Origin: Zea mays
Taxonomy: Eukaryota; Streptophyta; Magnoliopsida; Poales; Poaceae
DNA length: 64,000 nucleotides
Assembly (NCBI RefSeq): GCF_902167145.1
Contig: NC_050103.1
Location: 30,806,001 to 30,870,000, forward strand
Reading direction: 5' to 3'
Shown piece after piece: positions 46,901 through 57,497 of the stretch. The notes below the pieces were generated by a model. That model did not search any database. It was given only the letters and a program-made list of their open reading frames with translations, and had not been told where the DNA came from. Positions within the stretch are counted from its first letter, which is position 1, and every line of letters starts with the position of its first letter. The position numbers and the translations under genes were made by a program.

Positions 46901-49631
46901 TGTAACATCCCAAAAATTCAACCCGAGGTTTGGAACCCTAATCTCCTAACCCCCCTTTTTATCTCCCCTAAATTCTCCCCCATAGGTCATCTTATCATAT
47001 GCATATACTTGATTGTAAGAAGCACCTCACATAGATTATTATTTTCTAGCACCCAAGATTATTTAGATATTTATTTGTTCAAAAGAAAAGGAGATAAAAG
47101 AAATAGAAATAGAAAATAGAAATAAGAAATAGAAAAAGATCAAAAAAAGGGAAACCCCCCTCGGCTAGGCCGCTTCCGGCTCAGGCCACCTCTCTCTCCC
47201 GTGCGCCCGCCACTGACACCTCGGCCCCACCCGTCAACTGCCCCCCCTCTCTCGTCGCTCTTCCGCTATCAGCTCGGCACCACCTGTCAGCCCGCGCTCC
47301 CCTCCCTCGCGACCGCCCCCTCTCTGGCAGGTAGGCCCCGCCTGTCAGCTCCCTCCCCTCGCCCGTGATCTGCAATCGACGCGATCACTGCCGGCCGGAG
47401 CCCTGCCTCGTCGCCTCGCCATTACTCCTCCCCAGCGAGCCTTGGCGCCTTGCGGCCCTGTCCCTTGTGCCTGCCCGAGCTATCCCGTCACCCCCCTGCC
47501 CGAGCCGTCTCGTCGTCGCAACTGTGCGCCATTTTTGCCGCCGCGGCAAGCGTCGCTGGTGTGCGCCACCTCACCCCCTTCCCCTTCCCGACCTCCTATG
47601 AAAGGACCACCCCAAGCTCCTAACTCCACCGCACTAGGCCTTAGCCACTCTACCTACCTCCCTCGGACTCAATCAAGCTCGCCGCCGTCGTCCCTCCCCT
47701 CTCCGTTGAGCTCCGCTCTTCCCCCTCTGTTGAGTTCAAGTCAAATTAGTGTAGCTATGGACCTCCACCACTTCAACGCGAGCATGACTCACCCTTTCCC
47801 CTCGCCTATTGCACCGTTGGCCTCGCCGGCAACCTCACCGCCGCGAGCGCCCGCCACCACGCCGTGGACCGGCCACCCCAGACACCCTCCAACCAAATTG
47901 GCCCCTGCACCATGATCTCCTACCCCCACCCGTGCCTCGCCACCACTCCCTCGTCGTGGAACCGGGCCCCGGCGGTCGAGCCCCGACCGGTTCGCCCCCC
48001 CGTCACCGCTCCACGCCGTCAGCCCCCCTTCCTCTGGCACGTGGGCCCGCAGGCGGGCCTAGTGGGCCGCCTGCCCCGCGCGCGTGCCTGCGCTCGGCTG
48101 GGCCGAAATTCCCCCCAGCCCAGCTAGCTGAGAATTCCTTTTCTTTTTCCTTTTCCCATTTCTTTTTCCCATTTTCATATATATATTTATATGCTGATAT
48201 TTTGTGCACCAAAAATAGTTTAAATAAATTATAGGGCACAAAAATAATAAGGTATAATAATTAGCACACCCCACCAAGTCACCATGATTGATGTATTGTT
48301 CCTTATCTGTGTTTGTTAGCGGAAGAGGGATCCGATCCTCCGGAATTTATAGCTCCGGAAGAAGGGCAGGAACCCGACCCCTCCGAGATAAATCTTTTGT
48401 GCCAGGAAAGCTTCGACGAAGGCAAGTCCATCCTTCCCTTGATGCATAATTTACCTATTCTTTCTACCACTACCTAAGCCGGGATTAAGGGTTGGAACAT
48501 TTGCATTGTGAGCGGAGAGATAACCCACATTAATAAACATCTTTTGAGTACTAAATATGGGATGGGAAAAGGGCAGTGGTTTTGACTAAACGATGTTTTC
48601 AAAAAGTGTGCGATGAAGGGTATTCACCCTCATCACCTTGTGAGTGGGATAATCAGGGACTCCCTGGTTTAGGGGAGGGCCTAAGGTGATGGCTCAACTG
48701 GTTTAGGTGTGAGCAGAAGGATTATCCCCTCATATAAGGACCGGTTTGTCATCCTTCACTACCTGTACTCATGATAAGTACAACCACTCGAGACTGTATG
48801 GGCAGTCACTCAATCTGAACTCGTACGGTCCAACCCCAGGGTTATGAAGGCTGGGGAGCACCGGGAGGATAAGGAGGGGGAATGTTTTGTTAGGTTTGGA
48901 CATGGCGGTGGCCTAACTCCTTCCGGTATAACCGTTGAGGTTAGGACATGCGAGGAAAGAAAGAGATTCAGATTCGGATCTCATTGGCCATGGGATCGTA
49001 GAGCCGGACTAGTGGGTAAAGTGTACCCCTCTACGCAGAGTTCAAACCTATTCGAATAGTCTGTGTCCACTGGTATGGACGAGTCTGGTGTGGTATGACA
49101 ATTAGTGTTTTACAAGCTCTGTGAACAGGGAAATGTGTGTGTGTGTGTGTTTTTGGAAAAGAGAACGATGCCACGGGAGCGGGAAGCTCATTGGTGTTTG
49201 AGTAATGTGTTATTTCTATTTCTATGGAAAAAACCCTAAAAGTACTGCCTTTCTCTGAGAAAAAGAAGAGTGACTTCAACTCCACCATATAAAGCATGTA
49301 TGATATAGGTCCCCTTCTCTTTACGAGAGCGGGATGGGCTTGCGGAATACCTAGTGTATTCACCCAGTTTTATTTATGTTTTTCAGCAGCTGAAGACTTC
49401 TTTTCTGCTATGCTTGATTGAGGGGGCTGTGTCTACACCCAGTTCTGCCTGTGGCTTGGGCTTGTTTATCTTCTACTACGCTTTGTATTTCTGGCTCTCT
49501 CGAGCTTGTACCCTGGTATTGTAATAACATTCATTTAAACTCTGTACTATTTGAAGTAAGTAATGTGATTACTAGCCTCCTAGGACTAGTAATTGTATCA
49601 CATTTGAGTCCCGAAGGATCGGGACGCTTCA
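46901..49631 (+). repeat. 5' LTR of the Tekay-type element (2.7 kb)
   Basis: It starts tgtaacatcccaaaaattca and ends gacgcttca. A GC-rich block (47150-48130) gives several long but low-complexity open frames that look like shadows. It differs from the 3' LTR at scattered sites and by indels, so the insertion is clearly older than Tat element 1. Confidence 0.9.
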
Positions 49632-49633
49632 GG

Positions 49634-49646
49634 TGGTATCGGAGCC
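49634..49646 (+). other. Primer-binding site of the Tekay-type element
   Basis: TGGTATCGGAGCC lies two bases after the LTR and matches the usual initiator-Met tRNA site (TGGTATCAGAGCC) with one mismatch. Confidence 0.85.
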
Positions 49647-49774
49647 ATAGGACTGGCCGTAGATCGCAACCCCGACCATAAAAGTTTGCCTTAACAAAAA
49701 AACACCTCTTACCCCTAAGAAAAATCTCCTCTCCTTTCCCCCAATGTTAATAGACCTTTCTTTTCTTCTACCAG

Positions 49775-50629
49775 ATGGAAGGCTCTTGGGTCATTAGGAG
49801 ATCCTACTGCTCAGAGGAGGAAGGATTCCCTCATCTCTTGCAAAGTTGTGCGCTTCACATGGGGATCCGCAAGAAGCTGGAGTATGTCTGGAAGGAATAC
49901 CACAAAAACGGAATTGAGAAGTGCTCTATGGCAGTCTACCTGGGAGAAAGCCGAAGCTACCCAAACCACCCTCCTTTCCAAGTTACCTTCACTGGACACC
50001 ACTTCCCAGACACTTGCCAAAATGTTGCCCGAAAAGCCCTCCGACAGCTACGCCAAAACTACTACAAAGAGGTTTTTGAAACCCCCCTTTGTTACTTCCC
50101 ACCTAGCAACAAAAATACCCCTACCTGGAGGAAAAGACTTCAGGCCCTGTTAGGAAGAGATCCTACCAAAGATGACCCCATCATCGTCTACATGGCCAGA
50201 TATCTCCACACTCTCGATAACCACTACGATGACCTTTCCTCCCACTGCACCCACCTAAACTCCCGAGTGGAAAGCTTAGAGCAGCAGGTCAAGGAACTTA
50301 AAAAGGAGAAGGCGTCCCTCCAAGAGTGTCTCGATATAGCAGAAGGTGAAGAGGCCAACACTCGTGAAGCCTACCAAACCCTGAAGATGGATTACAATAA
50401 GAAGCTGAAGAAGCTCGCTCCCACGAAGAAAATCCAAAAGAAGACTAAGAGCCAAGGATGCCAGACTGAGCGGAAGAAGAAAGCCCCTCCAGCTCCACCT
50501 CTCTCCAGGATAGAGAATTTGTCCAACGTCGAGGATATGTCCCTAGCTAGCCTCGATGACCTTCTCAACGAATTTGGGGACACCTTAGAAAAGGTGTTCG
50601 GAAGTACCTTAGAAAGCGCTCGCGTGTAG
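49775..50629 (+). CDS. Extra ORF upstream of gag in the Tekay-type element, unknown function
   Basis: An intact 284-residue frame lies between the primer-binding site and gag, on the sense strand. The N-terminal ~110 residues are a globular, aromatic- and Cys-containing module (SCALHMGIRKKLEYVWKEYH, FTGHHFPDTCQNVARKALRQ). A coiled coil runs from ~155 to ~205 (SRVESLEQQVKELKKEKASL), followed by a Lys-rich segment and an acidic C-terminus. No zinc knuckle or enzyme motif is present. Some plant Ty3/gypsy elements, for example RIRE3 and RIRE8 of rice as I recall, have an additional frame in this position called ORF0. It is notable that it is uninterrupted while gag-pol next to it has many breaks. 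Confidence 0.7.
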   Translation: MEGSWVIRRSYCSEEEGFPHLLQSCALHMGIRKKLEYVWKEYHKNGIEKCSMAVYLGESRSYPNHPPFQVTFTGHHFPDTCQNVARKALRQLRQNYYKEVFETPLCYFPPSNKNTPTWRKRLQALLGRDPTKDDPIIVYMARYLHTLDNHYDDLSSHCTHLNSRVESLEQQVKELKKEKASLQECLDIAEGEEANTREAYQTLKMDYNKKLKKLAPTKKIQKKTKSQGCQTERKKKAPPAPPLSRIENLSNVEDMSLASLDDLLNEFGDTLEKVFGSTLESARV

Positions 50630-50740
50630 TGCGACTTGTGGTAACTGTATGCTTGTAATGAACTGGTGTAATGAATAAAATAACTTGGTTGAAAAAGAAA
50701 TTTGACATATGCATAGCAGTAACTCTCTCCCCTCTAGCAG

Positions 50741-53700
50741 ATGGCTTCGGATAAAACCACGCCTACCGCCTCCGGGATTGGAGCAGGGTTTCCCCTAGGA
50801 GCCGAAGGAGAAGCCGGTGGAGAAGGGAGTGAGACCCACCTCCCCGCACCTTCGGAGCTGCCATTAGATTTTGACCAAGTTCTAGCCAACCAAACCCGAC
50901 TCATTGAGGTCCTCACTAGAAGTCTGGAGAATCAACGCCCGAATGGTGGAAGACCACAAGACAGGATGGGAGATTTTCTGAGACTCAAGCCTCCCACATT
51001 CGCTGGATCCAGCAATCCCCTCGACGCTGATGACTGGCTGCGCACAATTAAAAGAAAGTTAGAAGCCATCGGATGCCTAGAGAATCAGCGTGTTCAATTG
51101 GCTGCTCATCAACTTTCCGGGATGGCCCTAGCTTGGTGGGATACCTTCAACGCTGCCGTCAGAGATGCTACCTAGAAAGAGTTTGAAACTGCTTTCCGAG
51201 AGCACCATGTGCCCCAAGGGATTGTTCAGCTCAAGGAAGATGAATTTCGGGAACTAACTCATGGTGGAAGATCTGTCAGCGAGTACGTGCACAAATTCAA
51301 AGAATTAGCCCGCTACATGCCTGATGACGTCAGCATAGAAGCCAAGAAGATGGCCCACTTTTTGAAAGGGCTCAGACCAGAACTCAAGACCATCCTAGCC
51401 AGCCAAGATTTCCTCAGCTTCTCGCACCTCTCAAACAAAGCCATACAAGTGGAAATGGCAAGGGAAGAAGAAAAAGGTCACCTCAAGAGGAAATTCCAAG
51501 TCCTCCGAGCTCAGCAAAAGTACCGACACCAGAGAACTCGATCCTTTGGGTTTCCACCCAAGGGACCAAGCTTCAATTGACTAGCTGGACCCACTCCGTC
51601 ATGTTTCAGTCAGCAGAGTTAGAGCTCCTTTCAAGCCCCCTCGGTTGCAAGCAACCAACCACCAGCAAATGCCTGTTGGCACTGCGTAGACCCTAGTCAC
51701 TTCAAGAACAACTGCCCCTAGTTGAAGGCATCAGGACCTGCTTACTCCAACTCGGTGAATGGCCCCAAGAATACCTCAGCACCCGCCCCTAAGGCGCCCT
51801 CCTCCATCAGCCAGCAGAACAAGACCCAGTATCAAGGAAGGGCACGAGTAAACCACGTCGATGCTCAGGAGGCTCAACAAGCTCCAGGAGTAGTACTCGG
51901 TGAGTTCCTCGTTGAATTTACTCCCGCTACTATACTTTTTGATTCAGGAGCATCCCATTCTTTATAGCCACTAGTTTTGTGGAAAAGCATGGCATTCCCT
52001 CTACCCACCTAGAAATTCCCTTGGTCACCCGAACCCCAGGGTCAGACCTTCTGTGCCAGCTCAAATGCTCCCAAGTCAGAATTCTTTTAAGTGGGGTAGT
52101 ATTCATGACAGACTTAACCGTCTTGCCATCCCAAGGAATTGATGTGATCTTAGGAATGGATTGGCTAACCAAGCACAAAGGCATCATAAGTTGCGCAAAT
52201 AAGATAGTCCTTCTCACGAACCACCAAGGAAAGTCAGTCTCTTGTCAGGCTCATCCACCCGCCAATGATCCAATGGTGTTTAATCTAATAGCAGAAAGCA
52301 TGTCAGTGATAGAAGAATTCGTGGATATATTCCCAGAAGAGTTGCCAGGAATGCCGCCAGAAAGAGAAGTGGAGTTCTACATAGATCTGATCCCTGGTAC
52401 GACACCCATTGCAAAGAGACCATAACGCATGGCTCCTACCGAGTTAGCAGAATTAAAACTCCAGATCGCAGAGCTTCAACAAAAGGGTACATCCGTCCCA
52501 GCTCATCCCCTTGGGGAGCACCAGTCTTTTTCGTCACTAAAAAGGATGGAAGTATGAGGATGTGTATTGATTACCGATCTTTAAATGAAGTTACAATAAA
52601 AAACAAGTATCCACTCCCTCAAATCGACGACCTCTTCGACCAGCTTCAAGGGGCCAAATATTTCTCCAAGATAGACCTGAGGTCTGGTTATCACCAACTG
52701 AGAATCAAGGAAGCAGATATTCAGAAGACTGCATTTGTCACCCGGTACGGACAATATGAGTTCACAGTAATGCCTTTCGGACTAACGAACGCACCCGCCT
52801 TTTTCATGAACCTCATGAATAAGGTATTCATGGAAGATCTGGATAAGTTTGTCGTAGTCTTCATTGACGACATCCTTATCTACTCCAAGAATCGTGAAGA
52901 TCATGAGCGTCACGTCCGGATCATCCTCGGAAGACTCAGGGCACATTAACTCTATGCTAAGCTCAGCAAATGTGAATTCTGGTTAGAAAAGATAGCCTTC
53001 CTTGGGCATATCTTGACTGCAGAAGGAATAGAAGTAGATCTATCCAAGGTAGAAGTAGTATCAAAATGGAAGCAGCCATCCAACGTCAGTGAAGTTCGAA
53101 GCTTTCTGGGAATGGCAGGATATTACTGCCGCTTTATCAAGGGATTCTTCAGCATAGCAAGACTGATGACCGAGCTCCTTAAGAAAGACAATAAGTTTGT
53201 GTGGACCCTGAAGTGTGAGGAAAGTTTCCAGATCATAAAGGAAAAGCTCACGACCGCGCCCGTTTTGACACTACCAGATATACACCAAGACTTCGTCGTC
53301 TTCTGTGATGCTTCAAGGCAAGGCTTACGGTGTGTTCTGATGCAAAATGAGAAAGTCATTGCTTATGCATCACGCTTACTCAAGCCACATGAGCAGAATT
53401 ATCCCACCCATGATTTGGAATTGGCAGCCATAGTGCATGCCCTAAAAATATGGAGGCACTATCTAATTGGGAACAAATGTCACATCTTCACCGATCACAA
53501 GAGTCTGAAGTATATCTTCACTCAGCCAGATCTCAACCTCCGTCAAAGAAGATGGCTGGAACTGATCAAAGATTATGACCTTGAGATTCATTACCACCCC
53601 GGAAAGGCCAACGTGGTAGCAGACGCCCTCAGCCAAAAACCTTTCGGGTTAAAGGGAACCAACTTTTTAGAAGATTGGAAGAAGGAATCAGCTCAGCTGA

Positions 53701-55171
53701 ATGCATGTCTGGGAAACAACGGCAGCCTAGAAGTCAAGCCAATGCTAGAAGACCTCATATGCAAGGCTCAACGCCTAGACACAGAGACAGCAAGACTTAT
53801 GGCAAAATCTCGCAAAGAACAACTTCCGGACCTCAGGACAGATGAACAAGGAGTCCTTTGGTTCAAGAACCGTCTGTGTGTACCAAAAGGAGAGGCACGG
53901 GAAGTCCTGCTCGATGAAGCTCACAACTCAGCCTACTCCATCCACCTAGGAACCACCAAGATGTACCTAGACCTCAAAACCAGATACTGGTGGAGAGGGA
54001 TGAAGAAAGAGATAGCACAGTATGTGGCCCGGTGTGACACTTGCCAATGAACAAAAGCCGAGCACCAGAAACCTGCCGGCCTATTGCAACCCCTTCCAGT
54101 GCCCGAATGGAAGTGGGATGAAATAGGCATGGATTTTGTAACCGGACTACCCCGGACGCAAAAAGGGAATGACTCAATCTGGGTAATAATAGAACGTCTT
54201 ACCAAGGTAGCCCACTTCATCCCAGTGAAAACTACCTTTGGAGGAGCCACCTTTGCCCGGATTTATCTTAAAGAGATAGTCAGACTCCATGGCATTCCAA
54301 GGAAGATAGTGTCAGACAGGGGAACCCAGTTTACCTCCAAATTTTGGATGAGCCTTCAGCAAGCTATGGGCTTAGACTTCAGCACTGCCTATCACCCCCA
54401 GTCAGATGGTCAGATAGAAAGGGTCAACAAGGTCCTCGAAGATTTGTTAAGAGCCTGTGTGTTAACGTTCGACATATACTAGGAGTCTAGTTTGCCTTAT
54501 GTAGAGTTCTCGTATAACAACAACCATCAGGCCAGTATCAAGATGTCACCATTCGAAGCATTATATGGACGAAAGTGCCAGCCCCTCTCATGTGGTCCAA
54601 CGTAGGGGAAAAGACACAGGAAGGACCTACCTTTGTTAAAGAGGCTGAAGAGAAAGTTGCCCTGATCCGCAAACGATTACTTGAAGCTCAGAGTCAGCAG
54701 AAAAGTTATGAGGACAACAGGCGGAGAGAACTCACATTTGAGGAAGGAGACTTCGTCTACCTCAAGGTCTCCCCAATGCGTGGTGTCAAAAGGTTCCAAG
54801 TGAAAGGAAAGCTAGCACCGCAATTCGTCGGCCCCTATCCCATCATTGGCCGAGTGGGACCCGCAGCATACCTTCTTGAATTACCAGAATCCATGTCTGA
54901 TATCCACAACATGTTTCATGTGTCCTAGCTCCGCAAATGCCTACAAGTAACAGGAAATCATGTCGAAGAAGAGACAATCCAGATTCAGAAAGATCTTCAG
55001 TATCGAGAAAAGCCAATAAAGATTCTTGACTCAGCAGTCCGAAAGACCCGCAACTCAGAAGTGAAACTCTGTAAAGTCCAGTGGAGCAGAGAAGGAGAAG
55101 AGGAAGCTACCTGGGAAAGTGAGGACTCTTTGAGGAGGGAATACCCTTACCTTTTCTCGAGCCCCGTCTGA
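50741..55171 (+). pseudogene. gag-pol of the Tekay-type element, multiply broken
   Basis: Gag begins at 50741 with the capsid-like core (FLRLKPPTFAGSSNPLDADD). A zinc knuckle remnant is near 51673-51718 (CWHCVDPSHFKNNCP). Protease has FDSGASHS (~51941). RT has [17 protein letters not shown] and FIDDILIYS (52554-52949). RNase H has CDASRQG and [10 protein letters not shown]. Integrase has the HHCC region (CDTCQ at ~54047), MDFVTGLP, SDRGTQF and the SDGQIERVN glutamate. A chromodomain-like tail (VQWSREGEEEATWE) ends at 55171. Stops are at 51173, 52423, 52947, 54048, 54480 and 54926; frames change near 51580-51722, 51965, 52430-52550 and 54565. Most stops fit C-to-T or G-to-A change. It cannot produce a working polyprotein. 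Confidence 0.92.
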
Positions 55172-55207
55172 ATCTCGAGGGCGAGATTCCTTTAAGTGGG
55201 GTAGGTT

Positions 55208-56484
55208 TGTAACATCCCAAAAATTCAACCCGAGGTTTGGAACCCTAATCTCCTAACCCCCCTTTTTATCTCCCCTAAATTCTCCCCCATAGGTCATCTC
55301 ATCATATGCATATACTTGATTGTTAGAAGCACCTCACATAGATTATTATTTTCTAGCACCCAAGATTATTTAGCTATTTATTTGTTCAAAAGAAAAGGAG
55401 ATAAAAGAAATAGAAATAGAAAATAGAAATAAGAAATAGAAAAAGATCAAAAAAAGGGGAACCCCCCTCAACTGGGCCGCTTCCGGCCTAGGCCACCTCT
55501 CTCTCCCGCGCGCCCGCGCCCGCCACTCACACCCCGGCCCCACCCGTCAGCTGCCCCCCTCTCTCGTCGCTCTTCCACTGTCAGCTCGGCCCCACCCATC
55601 AGCCCGCCCTCCCCTCCCTCGCGATCACCCCCTCTCTGGCCGGCGTGCCCCGCCCGTCAGCTCCCTCCCCTCGCCCGTGATCTGCAATCGACGCGATCAA
55701 CGCTGGCCGGAGCCCCGCCTCGTCGCCTCGCCATTACTCCTCCCCAGTGAGCCTTGGCGCCTTGTGGCCCTGTCCCTTGCGCCTGCCCGAGCTATCCCGT
55801 CACCCCCCCATTTTTGCCGCCGTGGCAAGCGTCGCTGCTGTGCGCCACCTCACCGCCCTTTCTCTTCTCGGCCGCCTATAAAAGGGCTGCCCCGAGCTCC
55901 TGACTCCACCGCACTAGGCCTTAGCCACTCTACCTACCTCCGTCAGACTCAACCGAGCTCGCCGCTGTCGTCCCTCCCCTCTCCGATGACCTCCACTCTG
56001 CCCCCTCTGTTGAGTTCAAGTCAAATTAGTGTAGCTATGGACCTCCGCCACTTCACCGCGAGAACGACTCACCCTTTCCCCTCGCCTATTGCACCGTTGG
56101 CCTCGCCAGCGACCTCACCGCCGCGAGCGCCTGCCACCACGCCGTGGACCGGCCACCCCAGACACCCTCCGGCCAAATTGGCCCCTCCACCATGATCCAC
56201 TACCCCTGCCTGTGCCTCGCTACCACTCCCCCGTCGCGGAACCGGAGCCCCGACGATCGAGCCCCGACCGGTTCGCCCCCCGTCACCGCTCCACGCCATC
56301 AGCCCCCCTTCCTGTGGAACATGGGCCCACGCTCACGGCGCCGTCCCCGCGCCATCCCCCGCTGGCGGGCCTAGTGGGCCGCCTGCCCGCGCGTACGCCC
56401 GCGCTCGGCTGTGCCGAAATCCCCCCCCGGCCCAGCTAGCTGAGAATTCCTTTTCTTTTTCCTTTTCCCATTTCTTTTTCCCAT

Positions 56485-56520
<36 letters not shown>

Positions 56521-57497
56521 TGATATTTTATGCACCAAAAATAGTTTAAATAAATTATAGGGCACAAAAATAATAAGGTATAATAATTGGCACACCCCAC
56601 CAAGTCACCATGATTGATGTATTGTTCCTTATCCGTGTTTGTTAGCGGAAGAGGGATCTGATCCTCCGGAATTTATAGCTCCAGAAGAAAGGCAGGAAAC
56701 CGACCCCTCCGAGATAAATCTTTTGTGCCAGGAAAGCTTCGACGAAGGCAAGTCCATCCTTCCCTTGATGCATAATTTACCTATTCTTTCTACCACAACT
56801 TAAGCTGGGATTAAGGGTTGGAACATTTGCATTGTGAGCGGAGAGATAGCCCGCATTAATAAACATCTTTTGAGTACTAAATGTGGGATGGGAAAAGGGC
56901 AGTGGTTTTGACTAAACGATGTTTTCAAAAAGTGTGCGATGAAGGGTATTCACCCTCATCACCTTGTGAGTGGGATAATCAGGGACTCCCTGGTTTAGGG
57001 GAGGGCCTAAGGTGATGGCTCAACTGGTTTAGGTGTGAGCAGAAGGATTGTACCCTCATATAAGGACCGGTTTGTCATCCTTCACTACCTGTACTCATGA
57101 TAAGTACAACCACTCGAGACTGTATGGGCAGTCACTCAATCTGAACTCGTACGGTCCAACCCCAGGGTTATGAAGGCTGGGGAGCACCGGGAGGATAAGG
57201 AGGGGGAATGTTTTGTCCGGTTTGGACATGACGGTGGCCTGACTTTTTCCGGTATAACGGTTAAGGTTAGGACGTGCGAGGAAAGAAAGAGATTCAGATT
57301 CGGATCTCATAGGCCATGGGATCGCAGAGCCGGAGTAGTGGGTAAAGTGTACCCCTCTGCGCAGAGTTCAAACCTATTCGAATAGTTCGTGTCCACTGGT
57401 ATGGACGAGTCTGGTGTGGTATGACAATTAGTGTTTTACAACCTCCGTGAACAGGGAAATGTGTGTGTGAGTGTGTTTTTGGAAAAGAAAACGATGT
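55208..57497 (+). repeat. 3' LTR of the Tekay-type element, truncated by insertion
   Basis: Matches the 5' LTR for its first ~2.3 kb with small differences, including loss of part of the GC-rich block and a longer AT dinucleotide run at 56490-56518. It breaks off at 57497 where the next element begins; the remainder must lie beyond the window. Confidence 0.88.

Larger units (their letters stand above)
46901..57497 (+). mobile_element. Tekay/Del-type chromovirus (Ty3/gypsy), decayed
   Basis: 5' LTR 46901-49631, a Met-type primer-binding site, an extra ORF, a gag-pol pseudogene with chromodomain-like C-terminus, a polypurine tract (gtggggtagg, ~55196-55205), and a 3' LTR from 55208 that is cut at 57497 by another retrotransposon. 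The TGTAACA LTR start, PBS type and domain order with C-terminal chromodomain point to the Tekay/Del lineage. It is inserted in the antisense gene of Tat element 2; the preceding five bases TGATG (46896-46900) are the expected target site, but the partner copy lies off the window. Confidence 0.9.

Noticed and set aside
47365..48234. Overlapping Pro/Ala/Arg-rich open frames in the 5' LTR of the Tekay-type element (and the counterpart at 55677-56439)
   Set aside because: They arise in several frames of one GC-rich, low-complexity stretch with no domain-like sequence; they look like composition artefacts of the LTR.
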